From positions 1 through 55,699 of the forward strand of contig NZ_LAVS01000019.1 in NCBI RefSeq assembly GCF_000986865.1: DNA of 55,699 nt, read 5' to 3'. The translations under genes and the position numbers were made by a program. The first letter of the stretch is position 1; every line of letters starts with the position of its first letter. The DNA is from Rheinheimera mesophila (GTDB taxonomy: Bacteria; Pseudomonadota; Gammaproteobacteria; Enterobacterales; Alteromonadaceae). Positions 1 through 7,743 of this stretch are shown piece by piece. The notes beneath the pieces are model-generated. The model was given only the letters and a program-made list of their open reading frames with translations. It was not told the origin of the DNA and searched no databases.

Positions 1-244
1 AAAGAATTGTACTGTTTTCCGTTCTCTCAACAATATTCATTTTTTCTGCCAGCCAAGCTGGCAAAAACATTCCTGCAGGCACTAAAAATATAATGAATGG
101 GATGAAAATGGCATATTCAATAAACCTATATTTAACCCCAATCTCCGATTTCAATTTTCTTTGAATTTTAAAGTAAATTACTGATAACCAGCATAATAAA
201 AATAACACTATTAAGGTTAACAGACTCCAAATAATAATACCCAT
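1..244 (-). CDS. small membrane protein, probable immunity partner (3' end outside window)
   Basis: ATG at 244-242 opens a frame that runs off the left edge, so at least 81 residues are visible and the C-terminus is missing. A strongly hydrophobic N-terminal helix (residues about 2-23) is followed by a basic stretch and a second hydrophobic helix (about 45-70), so it should be a two-TM inner-membrane protein. It starts 15 bp after the stop of an RHS-tip remnant, the same layout as the tip/small-membrane-protein pair at 1514-2366. I infer an immunity protein for a membrane-acting toxin; no family is recognised and no clear Shine-Dalgarno is seen. AT-rich compared with core genes. Confidence 0.5.
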   Translation of the reverse strand, partial: MGIIIWSLLTLIVLFLLCWLSVIYFKIQRKLKSEIGVKYRFIEYAIFIPFIIFLVPAGMFLPAWLAEKMNIVERTENSTIL

Positions 245-259
245 AGCTTTATATACTCG

Positions 260-346
260 TCATTTATCAAGTTTCTCATCAATTTTATTCATAGTTTCCT
301 TTACTGCTGGAGCAAGCTTTTCTACACCTGAGTTGACTGCCCCTTC
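260..346 (-). pseudogene. C-terminal remnant of an RHS-type toxin tip
   Basis: The last 28 codons of a lost gene remain, ending with TGA at 262-260. The peptide (key parts AVNSGVEKLAP and NKIDEKLDK) resembles the C-terminus of the RHS tip at 1725 (AVTASGVKAAEK...QLNEKK) in spacing of small, charged and lysine residues. Upstream on the minus strand it breaks directly into 17-bp tandem repeats and the transposase end, so the insertion or deletion event removed the rest. Function gone; evidence is by analogy with the neighbouring pair. Confidence 0.45.
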
Positions 347-390
347 AACATATTGGCAACATATTGGTGTCAGCAACATATTGGTGTCAG
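346..390. repeat. 17-bp tandem repeat at transposase edge
   Basis: Two perfect copies of CAACATATTGGTGTCAG lie at 357-373 and 374-390, preceded by a partial copy (CAACATATTGG, 346-356). They sit exactly between the broken RHS tip and the transposase-associated repeat, and look like a slippage or repeated-insertion scar. Confidence 0.8.
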
Positions 391-407
391 GTCTTGCCCT
401 TTGCCCC
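381..407. repeat. left terminal copy of REP-like repeat of the RAYT element
   Basis: 27 bp beginning TTGGTGTCAGGTCTTGCCCT and ending TTTGCCCC. The exact reverse complement occurs twice on the other side of the transposase gene (1428-1454 and 1478-1504), so the gene is bracketed by inverted copies. The transposase stop codon lies inside this repeat. Confidence 0.8.
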
Positions 408-1256
408 GATGGATACTTTATGGCTTTTCCCTGAAATAATACGGCTAATAGTTCCATAATGTAAGCCAAAATAATGACTTAACTCTGTCTGACGGTATCC
501 TCCGCTGGCGTAAGCTAATCGAATGGCTCTGTTTCTGTCCCCTGAAGCTTGCTCCACATACCAATCTAACGGCTTCGCGGGTAAACGTTTTTGCTTCGCA
601 GGAATTTCAGATAGCAATTCAGGGCTGGATATTTTGCTTTGCATTTCACTAACAAAACTATCTGAACCTAAATAAATCAGCTGCTTAACCTCAGGCCATA
701 AACTTTTTCCCACTCCCCGAAATACAAAATCCTGATACTTACCAATGGCCTGTGAACGTTCACCACCAAAGACTGACAATAACTGATCTACTGCCAACCA
801 AGCTGGCGGTTTCTGATAATGGCAGGTAAAAACATAGCTACTCCAAGGCCAGTCTTCGCAACTATCCACCATGGCCGCACGCACCGGATTTAATACAATA
901 TAACGACTGACCTCCAGCAGATAACTGTCCTTTTGTACCAGTATTGCTTTAAAGCGCCCTTGAAACAGATGGCCTACTCTTTTGTGTGCTCGGTTAAAGG
1001 TCTGGGTATAAACACCATTGAGCTGGCGCATGCCGTCACTTAAACTGGCATCTGGAGTTTCAAGCAGAAGATGATAATGGTTGGTCATCAAGCAGTACGC
1101 ATGTACTACCCAGTTGAAGCGCTCGCAAACCTGCGTCAACAGCTCCAAAAAAGCCTGATAGTCAGCTTGATTCAGATAAATAGCTTTTCGCTCGTTACCA
1201 CGTGACGTCACATGATACAAAGCTCCGGCAAACTCTAATCGCAGTGGGCGGCTCAT
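387..1256 (-). CDS. REP-associated tyrosine transposase (RAYT, Y1/IS200-like)
   Basis: Single-strand DNA transposase of the Y1/HUH class thought to mobilise REP palindromes. The N-terminus (PLRLEFAGALYHVTSRGNER) is the family signature; the HUH histidines are in TNHYHLLLE, and the catalytic tyrosine is probably the one in RYIVLNPVRA. The C-terminal third carries a helix-turn-helix-like stretch (ELSHYFGLHYGTISRI). I chose the start at MSRPLRLEF (1256); an in-frame ATG nine codons upstream (1283) is possible. About 289 aa, intact. The final codons (GAKGKT, stop) are encoded by the flanking repeat itself. It splits two RHS-tip/immunity modules, so it is probably a relatively recent arrival. Confidence 0.9.
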   Translation of the reverse strand: MSRPLRLEFAGALYHVTSRGNERKAIYLNQADYQAFLELLTQVCERFNWVVHAYCLMTNHYHLLLETPDASLSDGMRQLNGVYTQTFNRAHKRVGHLFQGRFKAILVQKDSYLLEVSRYIVLNPVRAAMVDSCEDWPWSSYVFTCHYQKPPAWLAVDQLLSVFGGERSQAIGKYQDFVFRGVGKSLWPEVKQLIYLGSDSFVSEMQSKISSPELLSEIPAKQKRLPAKPLDWYVEQASGDRNRAIRLAYASGGYRQTELSHYFGLHYGTISRIISGKSHKVSIGAKGKT

Positions 1257-1410
1257 CCTTGACCCCAAAACAGATAAGGTCAATTAACCATAGCTAACCT
1301 TATGTGTCCAGGCAAGGCTTTATGCCACCTCACGTTTTGATGAATGCTTAACAACATTCACAGCATACAATCAGGGAACTGGAAACATCTGCCATTGAAA
1401 ATCAATGCCA

Positions 1411-1508
1411 TCAATACATTACAACGAGGGGCAAAGGGCAAGACCTGACACCAAAGTCAATCAATACATTACAACGAGGGGCAAAGGGCAAGACCTGACA
1501 CCAAAGTC
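1411..1508. repeat. two 48-bp direct repeats carrying the right RAYT ends
   Basis: Identical 48-bp units at 1411-1458 and 1461-1508 (period 50). Each starts TCAATACATTACAACGAGG and includes the 27-bp inverted copy of the repeat at 381-407. The duplication on one side only suggests repeated use or slippage of the element end. Confidence 0.85.
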
Positions 1509-1513
1509 TCAAA

Positions 1514-1738
1514 TTACTTGCCTCTCGTACTATACCAAGCGATAAACAGTGTTAATAAACCCGTTCCAACAACCAAAAATAAAATCCCAAGTAAAATGCT
1601 TGATAAAGTAATTGAGTCTCCATTCCCCGTCATAAAAGACACAAGAGTTCTGAATGCGGTAACAGCGAGCATGACAATAAGTACGTACTTAAAACCCAAC
1701 CGCCATGTTTTGTAGAATTCTTGATTATTTTTTTTCAT
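1514..1738 (-). CDS. two-TM small protein, probable RHS-tip immunity
   Basis: 74 aa with a basic N-terminus (MKKNNQEFYKTWRLGFK), a TM helix around residues 17-36 and a second around 45-68. Its ATG overlaps the end of the RHS tip by 14 bp in another frame, so translation should be coupled. Toxin tip followed by a tiny overlapping gene is the standard arrangement of contact-dependent RHS/polymorphic toxins and immunity genes (known for the family). That the protein neutralises the tip is inference; no database family is recognised. Confidence 0.6.
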   Translation of the reverse strand: MKKNNQEFYKTWRLGFKYVLIVMLAVTAFRTLVSFMTGNGDSITLSSILLGILFLVVGTGLLTLFIAWYSTRGK

Positions 1739-2366
1739 TTAGCTGATCCTTTTCTGTCACCATCTTTTCAGCAGCTTTAACTCCGGAAGCAGTTACGGCT
1801 CCGACAACTGCTCCAAAACCTTGAGCAGCAGTTTGATTCACGCCCTGACTTGTTAATTTACTCTGCACTGAGTCTCCAACAATTTTTTGCATGGTGCCTG
1901 AATTGCCAAGACCCGGAACAGAGGCTGCCGCAGATGTCAACGCTTTCCCCAAATCACCTGCTTTACCATCGATTGAATCATGAACTAAAGATTCACCTGC
2001 ATTCCCTACAGCGTTCATAGCGGCATCTACAGCAATAGTAGCCAATTTGCCTAAACCAGCAGATGCTACAGCTGACGCCCCACCAGTAATCCCTCCCATT
2101 AATGCACTGGCTGCTATCTTTTCTCCATTGAATCCCTTACCTTCGATTGCTTGAGATGCTACTTCGCCTATTGCACCTGCCGCAGCACCAATCAGGACTT
2201 GAATAAATTCACCATCCGGATCTGTGTACTTATAGGGGTTATTATTAGCATAGGCATAGCGGTTGAAGCCCATCGCTGGGTTGCCTTTTTGCATATGCCC
2301 GAGCATATCCACCGGATCATTAATGTAAAAACGACCTATGACTGGGTCATAATACCGCTGCTGCAT
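1725..2366 (-). pseudogene. orphan RHS C-terminal tip (5'-truncated RHS protein)
   Basis: The first 50 residues are the end of an RHS core: QQRYYDPVIGRF, then NRYAYANNNPYKYTDPDG, the conserved YD-repeat hallmark preceding the variable toxin tip. About 160 residues of Gly/Ala-rich, amphipathic or hydrophobic sequence follow (IGAAAGAIGEVASQ, MGGITGGASAVASAG), unlike a nuclease tip and more like a membrane-active domain. An in-frame TGA lies three codons before the ATG, and no RHS core is upstream, so the roughly 1000-residue shell is missing. It is either a dead fragment or an orphan tip cassette that can recombine onto a full RHS gene elsewhere. Confidence 0.75.
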
Positions 2367-2418
2367 ATAAGTTCACCCTATATCTTTAAACAGCAACTAC
2401 GGCTTTATCAATAAAAAA

Positions 2419-2451
2419 CGGCAGTCTGTTTCACCAGACTGCCGTTTTTTT
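2419..2451 (-). terminator. bidirectional rho-independent terminator
   Basis: Perfect 10-bp stem CGGCAGTCTG/CAGACTGCCG with a 6-nt loop, flanked by A6 on the left and T7 on the right, so it works on either strand. It lies just past the Spy/CpxP-like stop codon. Confidence 0.9.
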
Positions 2452-2462
2452 ATCGCCACAAG

Positions 2463-2918
2463 TTAAGACTTCGCTTCAGCTCTTGCTTTGGCTTTTTCAT
2501 GCCATTTTTGCTGACGCTCCGCTAATTTAGCTTTTTGTTCCACCGTCAGCACTTTGTTAATCTCAAACTGTAATTTCGCGCGGGCTACTTCATGGTCCAG
2601 TTTGTCTTTTTGTTTTGCTTCCAACAAAGCCCGTACAGCAGCTTCGTCAAAGGTATCCGCCTGCACCAAAGCTTTTAACTGATCCATTTCAGATTTTACT
2701 TCATCCCGCTTTGGCATAGTGGCACGGTGTTGTTCCATCAGAGTTTTAATCTGATCTTTTTGCGCGTCGGTTAAATCCAGTCCCTTGAGCGCTTTCATAT
2801 GAAAACCCGCGGCCGGGCCATGGCCTTCATGAGCACGGTCTGGGCCTGCATAACTGCTGGCGCTGGCTGCTGCTATTACACTACTGAATACCAATGCGAT
2901 CACTGTAGAATGTTTCAT
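2463..2918 (-). CDS. CpxP/Spy-family periplasmic chaperone (LTXXQ)
   Basis: Periplasmic adaptor or chaperone of the Spy/CpxP family, expected to bind unfolded proteins and damp CpxA. The protein begins MKHSTVIALVFSS with a Sec signal peptide (cleavage near SYAGP). The mature part is all-helical, with two LTXXQ motifs: DLTDAQKDQI and VLTVEQKAKL. About 151 aa, normal for the family. The start at 2918 is fixed by a good GAGGAAAG ribosome site; the frame is open 84 bp upstream but without signal-peptide logic. Divergent from cpxRA, as cpxP is in E. coli, with CpxR-like half-sites between. CpxP is more likely than Spy on context. Confidence 0.85.
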   Translation of the reverse strand: MKHSTVIALVFSSVIAAASASSYAGPDRAHEGHGPAAGFHMKALKGLDLTDAQKDQIKTLMEQHRATMPKRDEVKSEMDQLKALVQADTFDEAAVRALLEAKQKDKLDHEVARAKLQFEINKVLTVEQKAKLAERQQKWHEKAKARAEAKS

Positions 2919-2982
2919 CGTGTCTTTCCTCATTTGCCTTGTTTGGCTCTCATTGCGACAGTGATAGCTTACGACACCGAAT

Positions 2983-3019
2983 GCAAAGCAGCGCAAAGCC
3001 AACGTAAAGGTTGTGTAAA
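2983..3019. promoter_or_regulatory. phased CpxR-like half-sites between cpxP-like gene and cpxRA
   Basis: Four G(C/T)AAA pentamers in direct orientation start at 2983, 2993, 3004 and 3015, i.e. about one helical turn apart. The last two form GTAAA-N6-GTAAA, matching the known CpxR box of paired GTAAA repeats with a short spacer. The position between the divergent genes fits CpxR autoactivation plus activation of the chaperone gene. Binding is inferred. Confidence 0.7.
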
Positions 3020-3076
3020 GGACTGCAACAGCTTAGCGCTGTCTTTTACACTGGCAAAAAAAGCCCGGGAGCCGGT

Positions 3077-3772
3077 ATGACTTCTATATTGATGATTGAT
3101 GACGATGTAGCGCTGACCCAACTGGTTGCAGAGTATCTGCAACTGGATGGTTATCAGTTCAAAGCTGTGCATCAGGGACCTGAAGGCCTGGAGCTGGCTA
3201 AATCCAATACCTTTCAGTTGGTGCTGCTGGATATTATGTTGCCGGGCATGGACGGTCTGACGGTGTTAAAACAACTGCGCCAGCATAGTTATTGTCCTGT
3301 GCTGATGCTGACCGCACGGGGAGATGAAATAGACAAGGTGGTTGGGTTGGAGTTGGGAGCGGATGACTATCTGGCTAAACCTTTTAGCCCGAGAGAACTG
3401 GTCGCCCGTATCAAGGCGATACTGCGCCGGGTGGAACTGATACAACACCAGCAACAACCTCAATTAAGCGCACTGCAGGTCAATGGACTGCGACTGGACA
3501 GCGCTAAGCGCCAGGTTTTGGTTGGAGAACAACCCCTGATCCTGACCGCCACTGAATATCAAATTCTTGAACTGTTGCTACGTCACGCCGGAGATGTAGT
3601 CAGTAAAGAAGACTTAAGCCAGTTGGCACTGGGTAAAAGGTTACAGCTTTATGATCGCAGCCTGGACATGCATATCAGCAATATCCGCAAAAAAATTGCT
3701 CAGTACGATGAAGGTGAAAAAATTCAGACCTTAAGAGGTTTAGGTTATGTCTTGCTGGAGGGTGAACAGTGA
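3077..3772 (+). CDS. cpxR: CpxR response regulator (OmpR family)
   Basis: DNA-binding regulator of envelope stress. The receiver domain has acidic residues in MIDDD, the phospho-acceptor Asp52 in LLDIMLPGMDG, the Thr of LTARG and Lys101 in YLAKPFSP. A C-terminal OmpR-type winged helix ends RGLGYVLL. 231 aa, the usual size. Start taken at MTSILMIDDD, preceded by GGGAG at 3067-3071; a longer frame from 3011 would overlap the CpxR-like sites and is less likely. It overlaps cpxA by one base (TGATG). Neighbours and box support CpxR over other OmpR paralogues. Confidence 0.9.
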   Translation: MTSILMIDDDVALTQLVAEYLQLDGYQFKAVHQGPEGLELAKSNTFQLVLLDIMLPGMDGLTVLKQLRQHSYCPVLMLTARGDEIDKVVGLELGADDYLAKPFSPRELVARIKAILRRVELIQHQQQPQLSALQVNGLRLDSAKRQVLVGEQPLILTATEYQILELLLRHAGDVVSKEDLSQLALGKRLQLYDRSLDMHISNIRKKIAQYDEGEKIQTLRGLGYVLLEGEQ

Positions 3773-5133
3773 TGAACTGGTCGGGCTTTAATCCGGTCAA
3801 TTACCTGGCTGGCCGGATTTTCTTATGGTTTTGGCTGGTGTTATCTGTGGCGGTAGCCGGCGCTATTTTATTCGCCAGAGGCTGGCCTGAGCAAACGGAA
3901 ATAAGGCGCTTACCTCATCCTGTGGCTGAACAGTTCAGACACCTGAAGGAACATGTTCAGCCTTTTGCTCACCTGAACACCCTACAGCGCGATTTAGAAC
4001 GCAAATACAAAGGCCGTTGGCTAATGGTGGATGTAGACACTAATCAACTGCTCAATCCGGATGCTTTGCCAGCAAATTTTGATCCGAATTGGCTGACCGA
4101 ACTGTCACAACTGAATCGTCCGCGTTTACTGGTGCATAAAAATACTTATGTGGCGGGCCCCTTGCCGATGGTCATTTCAGACAAAAACATTGCATTGTTT
4201 CAGTTAAAACAGCGGCCTGAACAAGCCTGGTGGCAACTGCATACACTGCCGGAGGGCTCGTTATTGACTTTACTGGTGGCAGTGTCAGCTATTGCCAGCT
4301 TAATTCTGGCCTTGTCGATCACCCGTCCTTTGCGTGAGCTGAGCGCTAGTCATCTGAAATTTGCCCAGGGCGAGCTGGATAGCAGAGTCACAGCTCTGGC
4401 CGCACGCAAAGACGAATTAGGGGATTTAGGCCGGGGTTTTAATACCATGGCAGCCCGGATAGAGGACCTGATCCATAATCAGCAGCGCTTGCTGCGTGAT
4501 GTCTCACATGAATTACGCTCGCCGCTCACCCGCTCCCAGTTAGCACTGGCGTTGCAACAACGGCAGGGCGATACCCCACAACTGCAACGCATTGAAATGG
4601 AGCTAAAACTACTGGACCAGCTCTTAGATGAGTTATTAACCTTCAGCCGATTGGACGCAGGCCAGTACCCGTTAGAAAAGCAGCCGTTAGACTTAACAGA
4701 ACTGCTCGGCGCTATTATTGAATTAAATCAACTGGAGGCCGACGCTAAACAACAACGGGTGCAGCTCAATGCGCCGGCACAATGCTGGCTGGATGCAGAT
4801 CAGCGTTTATTAGGCCGCGCTATTGAAAATGTGCTGCGAAACGCTATTAAATACAGCCCGGAACAAAGTCTGATTTTATGCAGGCTTGAGCAGCAGGAAC
4901 AACAGCTTGAAGTGCTGATCCAGGATCAGGGCCCCGGTGTGCCGGAGCAGAGTTTATCGCACATTTTTGCGCCTTTTTACCGGGTATCAACAGTGCGTGA
5001 ACACCAAAATGGCACGGGCCTTGGTCTGGCGATAGCGGCCTCAGCCATACGACAACATCAGGGCCGTATCAGCGCATCATTGCCAACCAGCGGTGGTTTA
5101 TTAATACGCATTGTATTGCCCCTGCCCCACTAA
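3772..5133 (+). CDS. cpxA: CpxA sensor histidine kinase
   Basis: Inner-membrane kinase/phosphatase partner of CpxR. TM1 at residues about 13-33 (IFLWFWLVLSVAVAG), a periplasmic domain of about 130 residues, TM2 (LLTLLVAVSAIASLILALS), a HAMP linker, then the dimerisation domain with the phospho-accepting His (about residue 246, in RDVSHELRSPLTRSQ). The ATP-binding domain shows the N box (NVLRNAIKYS), G1 (DQGPGVP) and G2 (GTGLGLAI). ATG at 3772 overlaps the cpxR stop; a GTG one codon earlier is possible. 453 aa, typical. Confidence 0.92.
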   Translation: MNWSGFNPVNYLAGRIFLWFWLVLSVAVAGAILFARGWPEQTEIRRLPHPVAEQFRHLKEHVQPFAHLNTLQRDLERKYKGRWLMVDVDTNQLLNPDALPANFDPNWLTELSQLNRPRLLVHKNTYVAGPLPMVISDKNIALFQLKQRPEQAWWQLHTLPEGSLLTLLVAVSAIASLILALSITRPLRELSASHLKFAQGELDSRVTALAARKDELGDLGRGFNTMAARIEDLIHNQQRLLRDVSHELRSPLTRSQLALALQQRQGDTPQLQRIEMELKLLDQLLDELLTFSRLDAGQYPLEKQPLDLTELLGAIIELNQLEADAKQQRVQLNAPAQCWLDADQRLLGRAIENVLRNAIKYSPEQSLILCRLEQQEQQLEVLIQDQGPGVPEQSLSHIFAPFYRVSTVREHQNGTGLGLAIAASAIRQHQGRISASLPTSGGLLIRIVLPLPH

Positions 5134-5143
5134 GGATATCGGA

Positions 5144-6148
5144 TTGTCTGCATCATCACCTAAGCTACTAAATGCCAGTTTTAGCGAGCAGCAACTAGCA
5201 CAAGCTCAGCCTGAATTACAAAATTTCTGGCAACAAGGCCAGCACCAGTTTTTTTCCAGTTTTGACCAGACACGGATCTGGTACAGCAGTTTTCGCCATC
5301 CTTCGCCTCGTGCTGAAATAGTGCTGTCTCCGGGCCGTATTGAGGCGGCTCAGAAGTATCAGGAATTTAGCTTTGATCTGTACCAGGCCGGTTTTACTGT
5401 GCATCTGATTGATCACAGAGGTCAGGGTTTGTCGGACAGGATCAACGCCGATCGGCATTTAGGTGATGTGGCGGATTTTCAGCATTATGTAAAGGACTTC
5501 GCGCTTTGGCTGGAACAGCAGATCAGGCCTTTGCAACAAGCACCGCTGTTGGGTTTGGCGCACTCGATGGGCTGCGCCATTTTATGTCGCTACTTGCAGC
5601 AGCATACTGAGCACGGTTTTAGTGGAGCTGTGTATTGCTCCCCTATGTTTGGCATTCAAAGCCAGCCTGTCCCCAAGTGGATAGCCCTGGCACTGGTGCG
5701 TTTACTGCACAAGCTGAACAAGCTGACCGGTGGAAAAAGCCGCTACTTTCCGGGGCAAAAACCTTATCAGGATAAAGCCTTTGCCGGTAACCACCTGACT
5801 CACAGCCCTGTGCGTTATCAGTTGTTCCGTCAGTTGTATCAAGATGTGCCGCACTTGCAGTTAGGTGGCGTGTCCTGCCGCTGGTTATACCAATCCTTGC
5901 AGGCTATTGAGGCATTACACAAGGCTCCGGCTTTGTCTTTACCTCAGTTACTGCTGCAGGCGACAGAAGATCCTGTGGTCGACAACCAGATGCAGCAGTT
6001 GTATCTGAAAAAACATCAACAACAGGCATTGCCCTGCGAACTGATCGCAATACCGGGCGCTTTGCATGAAATTATTTTTGAAAGCGACCCGCTACGTCAT
6101 CAGCTATTCAGCGCTTTGGATCGTTTTGTGCTTCAACTCGGACTCTGA
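5144..6148 (+). CDS. alpha/beta hydrolase, lysophospholipase L2 (PldB)-like
   Basis: Serine hydrolase of the monoglyceride-lipase/PldB group, likely acting on lysophospholipids or monoacylglycerols. Visible motifs: HRGQGLSDR (lid and oxyanion side), nucleophile elbow GLAHSMG (Ser about 141), an acid in TEDPVVDNQ and the catalytic His in GALHEI. I place the start at TTG 5144, seven bases after AAGGA just beyond the cpxA stop; ATG 5111 would add 11 residues inside cpxA. Co-transcribed with cpxRA by position, which would put it under envelope-stress control (inference). Its last 45 bp overlap the convergent fieF gene. Confidence 0.8.
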   Translation: MSASSPKLLNASFSEQQLAQAQPELQNFWQQGQHQFFSSFDQTRIWYSSFRHPSPRAEIVLSPGRIEAAQKYQEFSFDLYQAGFTVHLIDHRGQGLSDRINADRHLGDVADFQHYVKDFALWLEQQIRPLQQAPLLGLAHSMGCAILCRYLQQHTEHGFSGAVYCSPMFGIQSQPVPKWIALALVRLLHKLNKLTGGKSRYFPGQKPYQDKAFAGNHLTHSPVRYQLFRQLYQDVPHLQLGGVSCRWLYQSLQAIEALHKAPALSLPQLLLQATEDPVVDNQMQQLYLKKHQQQALPCELIAIPGALHEIIFESDPLRHQLFSALDRFVLQLGL

Positions 6149-7060
6149 ATAAGGTTCTGCATGAATAATAACTTCGGCTTGTGTATAGAGCGCCATCAGT
6201 TGCTGCTCGGCCTGATCCACTATGGCATGAGCCGCCAACAAAGATAAATCATCCTGCAACACCAGACGAAGCTGAATAAATACATCAGGTCCAGCCTGGC
6301 GGGTTTTGAGTTGTTCTACCGCCAGCACGTGAGGCTGAGTCAGCAAAGCCTGCTCTATCCGTAACAACTGCTCCTGGGGTAATTGTTGGTCCAGCAAATG
6401 CTGGAGTGCCTCTCTTGCTAATTCGTACGCACTGTAAAGTAAATAACCACAGATCAGTATAGCCACCAGGTTATCGACCCAAACAAAGTTCTGACTGGCG
6501 AAAAACAACGCCGCGATAACCAGCAGATTCATCAGTAAATCACTGCGATAATGCAGCAGATCAGCCTTGACCGCTAACGATCCGGTGCGTTTAATGATCC
6601 AACGCTGAGCCAGCACCAGAGTCAGGGTTAACAGGGCACAAAGCAAGGTAATGCCCATCCCAAATTCCAATTGCTGGACGGCTTCGGTCTGATGTAAACG
6701 GCTAAACGCCTGAGTCAGCAATAACACTGCTGCGCCAGTTAAAAAAGCCGACTGCAACAAGGCCATCACAGCCTCCGCTTTGCCATGACCGAAACCGTGG
6801 TTGTCGTCTGCAGGGCGCAGTGCATAACGTAATACAGCAAAATTCAGTACCGAAACCAGTAAATCCATAGAGGCGTCCGTAAAAGACGCCAGCACAGAAC
6901 TGGAATTAGTGGCCAGCACAGCACTGAACTTCAGCAGCAAAATGGTCAGAGCAATAGTCAGCGTCAGATAGCCTGAGCGTTTCACCCACAGTTGATAATC
7001 GGTATTCTCTGTCGTCTCTGTGTTCAAAGTGTTCATAGTCGCCTGTTTCGTCATCAGCAT
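6104..7060 (-). CDS. fieF: cation diffusion facilitator, FieF-like Fe/Zn efflux pump
   Basis: Proton-coupled exporter of Zn2+/Fe2+ in the inner membrane. Six TM helices. TM2 carries FTDASMDLLVSVLNF, the Asp pair of the zinc site, followed by HGFGHGKAEA; TM5 has YRSDLLMNLLVIAA. A cytoplasmic metal-binding domain of about 90 residues follows, ending in an EVIIHAEPY-type segment. 318 aa, slightly longer than E. coli FieF because of an N-terminal extension; starts at 7054 or 7036 are also possible. In E. coli fieF also sits beside the cpx genes, so this linkage is conserved although the order differs. Confidence 0.88.
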   Translation of the reverse strand: MLMTKQATMNTLNTETTENTDYQLWVKRSGYLTLTIALTILLLKFSAVLATNSSSVLASFTDASMDLLVSVLNFAVLRYALRPADDNHGFGHGKAEAVMALLQSAFLTGAAVLLLTQAFSRLHQTEAVQQLEFGMGITLLCALLTLTLVLAQRWIIKRTGSLAVKADLLHYRSDLLMNLLVIAALFFASQNFVWVDNLVAILICGYLLYSAYELAREALQHLLDQQLPQEQLLRIEQALLTQPHVLAVEQLKTRQAGPDVFIQLRLVLQDDLSLLAAHAIVDQAEQQLMALYTQAEVIIHAEPYSESELKHKTIQSAE

Positions 7061-7120
7061 CCATAGGCATTGTACGCCAATTTTGTTACACTCAGCGCGC
7101 TTAAAAACTTGGATATGATC

Positions 7121-7588
7121 ATGCTAGACATAGTGTTATACGAACCTGAAATCCCGCCTAATACCGGCAATATTATTCGTCTTTGTGCCAACACTGGCTT
7201 TCGCCTGCATTTAATTGAGCCTTTGGGGTTTGCCTGGGATGATAAACGTATTAAAAGGGCTGGTCTGGATTACCACGAGTTTGTCGATGTGAAACGCCAT
7301 GCAAACTTTGCTGCCTTTTTAGCCGATGTCCAACCTGCCCGGATTTTCGCCTGTACCACCAAAGGCAGCAAGCACCATAGCGATGCGGTTTATCAATTGG
7401 GTGATGCGCTGGTTTTTGGCCCTGAAAGCCGCGGTTTACCTGCCGATCTGCTGGCGACTTTTCCTAAGGAGCACTGGCTGCGTATTCCGATGACCCCCGA
7501 CAGTCGTTCGATGAATCTGTCCAATGCAGTTTCAGTCTTTGTCTATGAATGTTGGCGCCAATTAGGCTACGCCGGAGCCAGGCCCTGA
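7121..7588 (+). CDS. trmL: tRNA (cytidine/uridine-2'-O-)-methyltransferase TrmL
   Basis: SPOUT methylase that 2'-O-methylates the wobble base (position 34) of two tRNA-Leu isoacceptors using SAM. The start [18 protein letters not shown] matches the family N-terminus; an ATG two codons earlier is possible. Trefoil-knot motifs: [20 protein letters not shown] and [14 protein letters not shown]. 155 aa, normal length. In E. coli trmL lies close to cysE-gpsA-secB; here gpsA-secB also follow, but separated by a giant GGDEF/EAL gene. Confidence 0.93.
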   Translation: MLDIVLYEPEIPPNTGNIIRLCANTGFRLHLIEPLGFAWDDKRIKRAGLDYHEFVDVKRHANFAAFLADVQPARIFACTTKGSKHHSDAVYQLGDALVFGPESRGLPADLLATFPKEHWLRIPMTPDSRSMNLSNAVSVFVYECWRQLGYAGARP

Positions 7589-7632
7589 GTTTGCCAAGCA
7601 GGAAAGCATAGAGCTATAGTGTTGATTGGTGG

Positions 7633-7708
7633 AGTGATATGGACCCAAGTCACTGCACCAGGCCGAACTAGGCGGCGTTTTTTCTCGAGGTCACTTGGGT
7701 ATCTCACT
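7633..7708. other. long imperfect inverted repeat after trmL
   Basis: Outer arms AGTGATATGGACCCAAGT and ACTTGGGTATCTCACT pair over most of their length (perfect core ACCCAAGT/ACTTGGGT at 7643-7650 and 7693-7700). An inner GC-rich GCCG...CGGC hairpin followed by T6 may act as the trmL terminator. No RNA family recognised. Confidence 0.45.
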
Positions 7709-7743
7709 AATTTTAATAAAGATGGTCTGGGGAATAAATTCAG

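Noticed and set aside
346-390. Tandem repeats as a CRISPR start
   Set aside because: Units are 17 bp with no spacers and adjoin a transposon end.
3011-3076. N-terminal extension of CpxR from ATG 3011
   Set aside because: Would overlap the CpxR-like operator half-sites and lacks a ribosome site; the internal ATG 3077 aligns with the receiver start.
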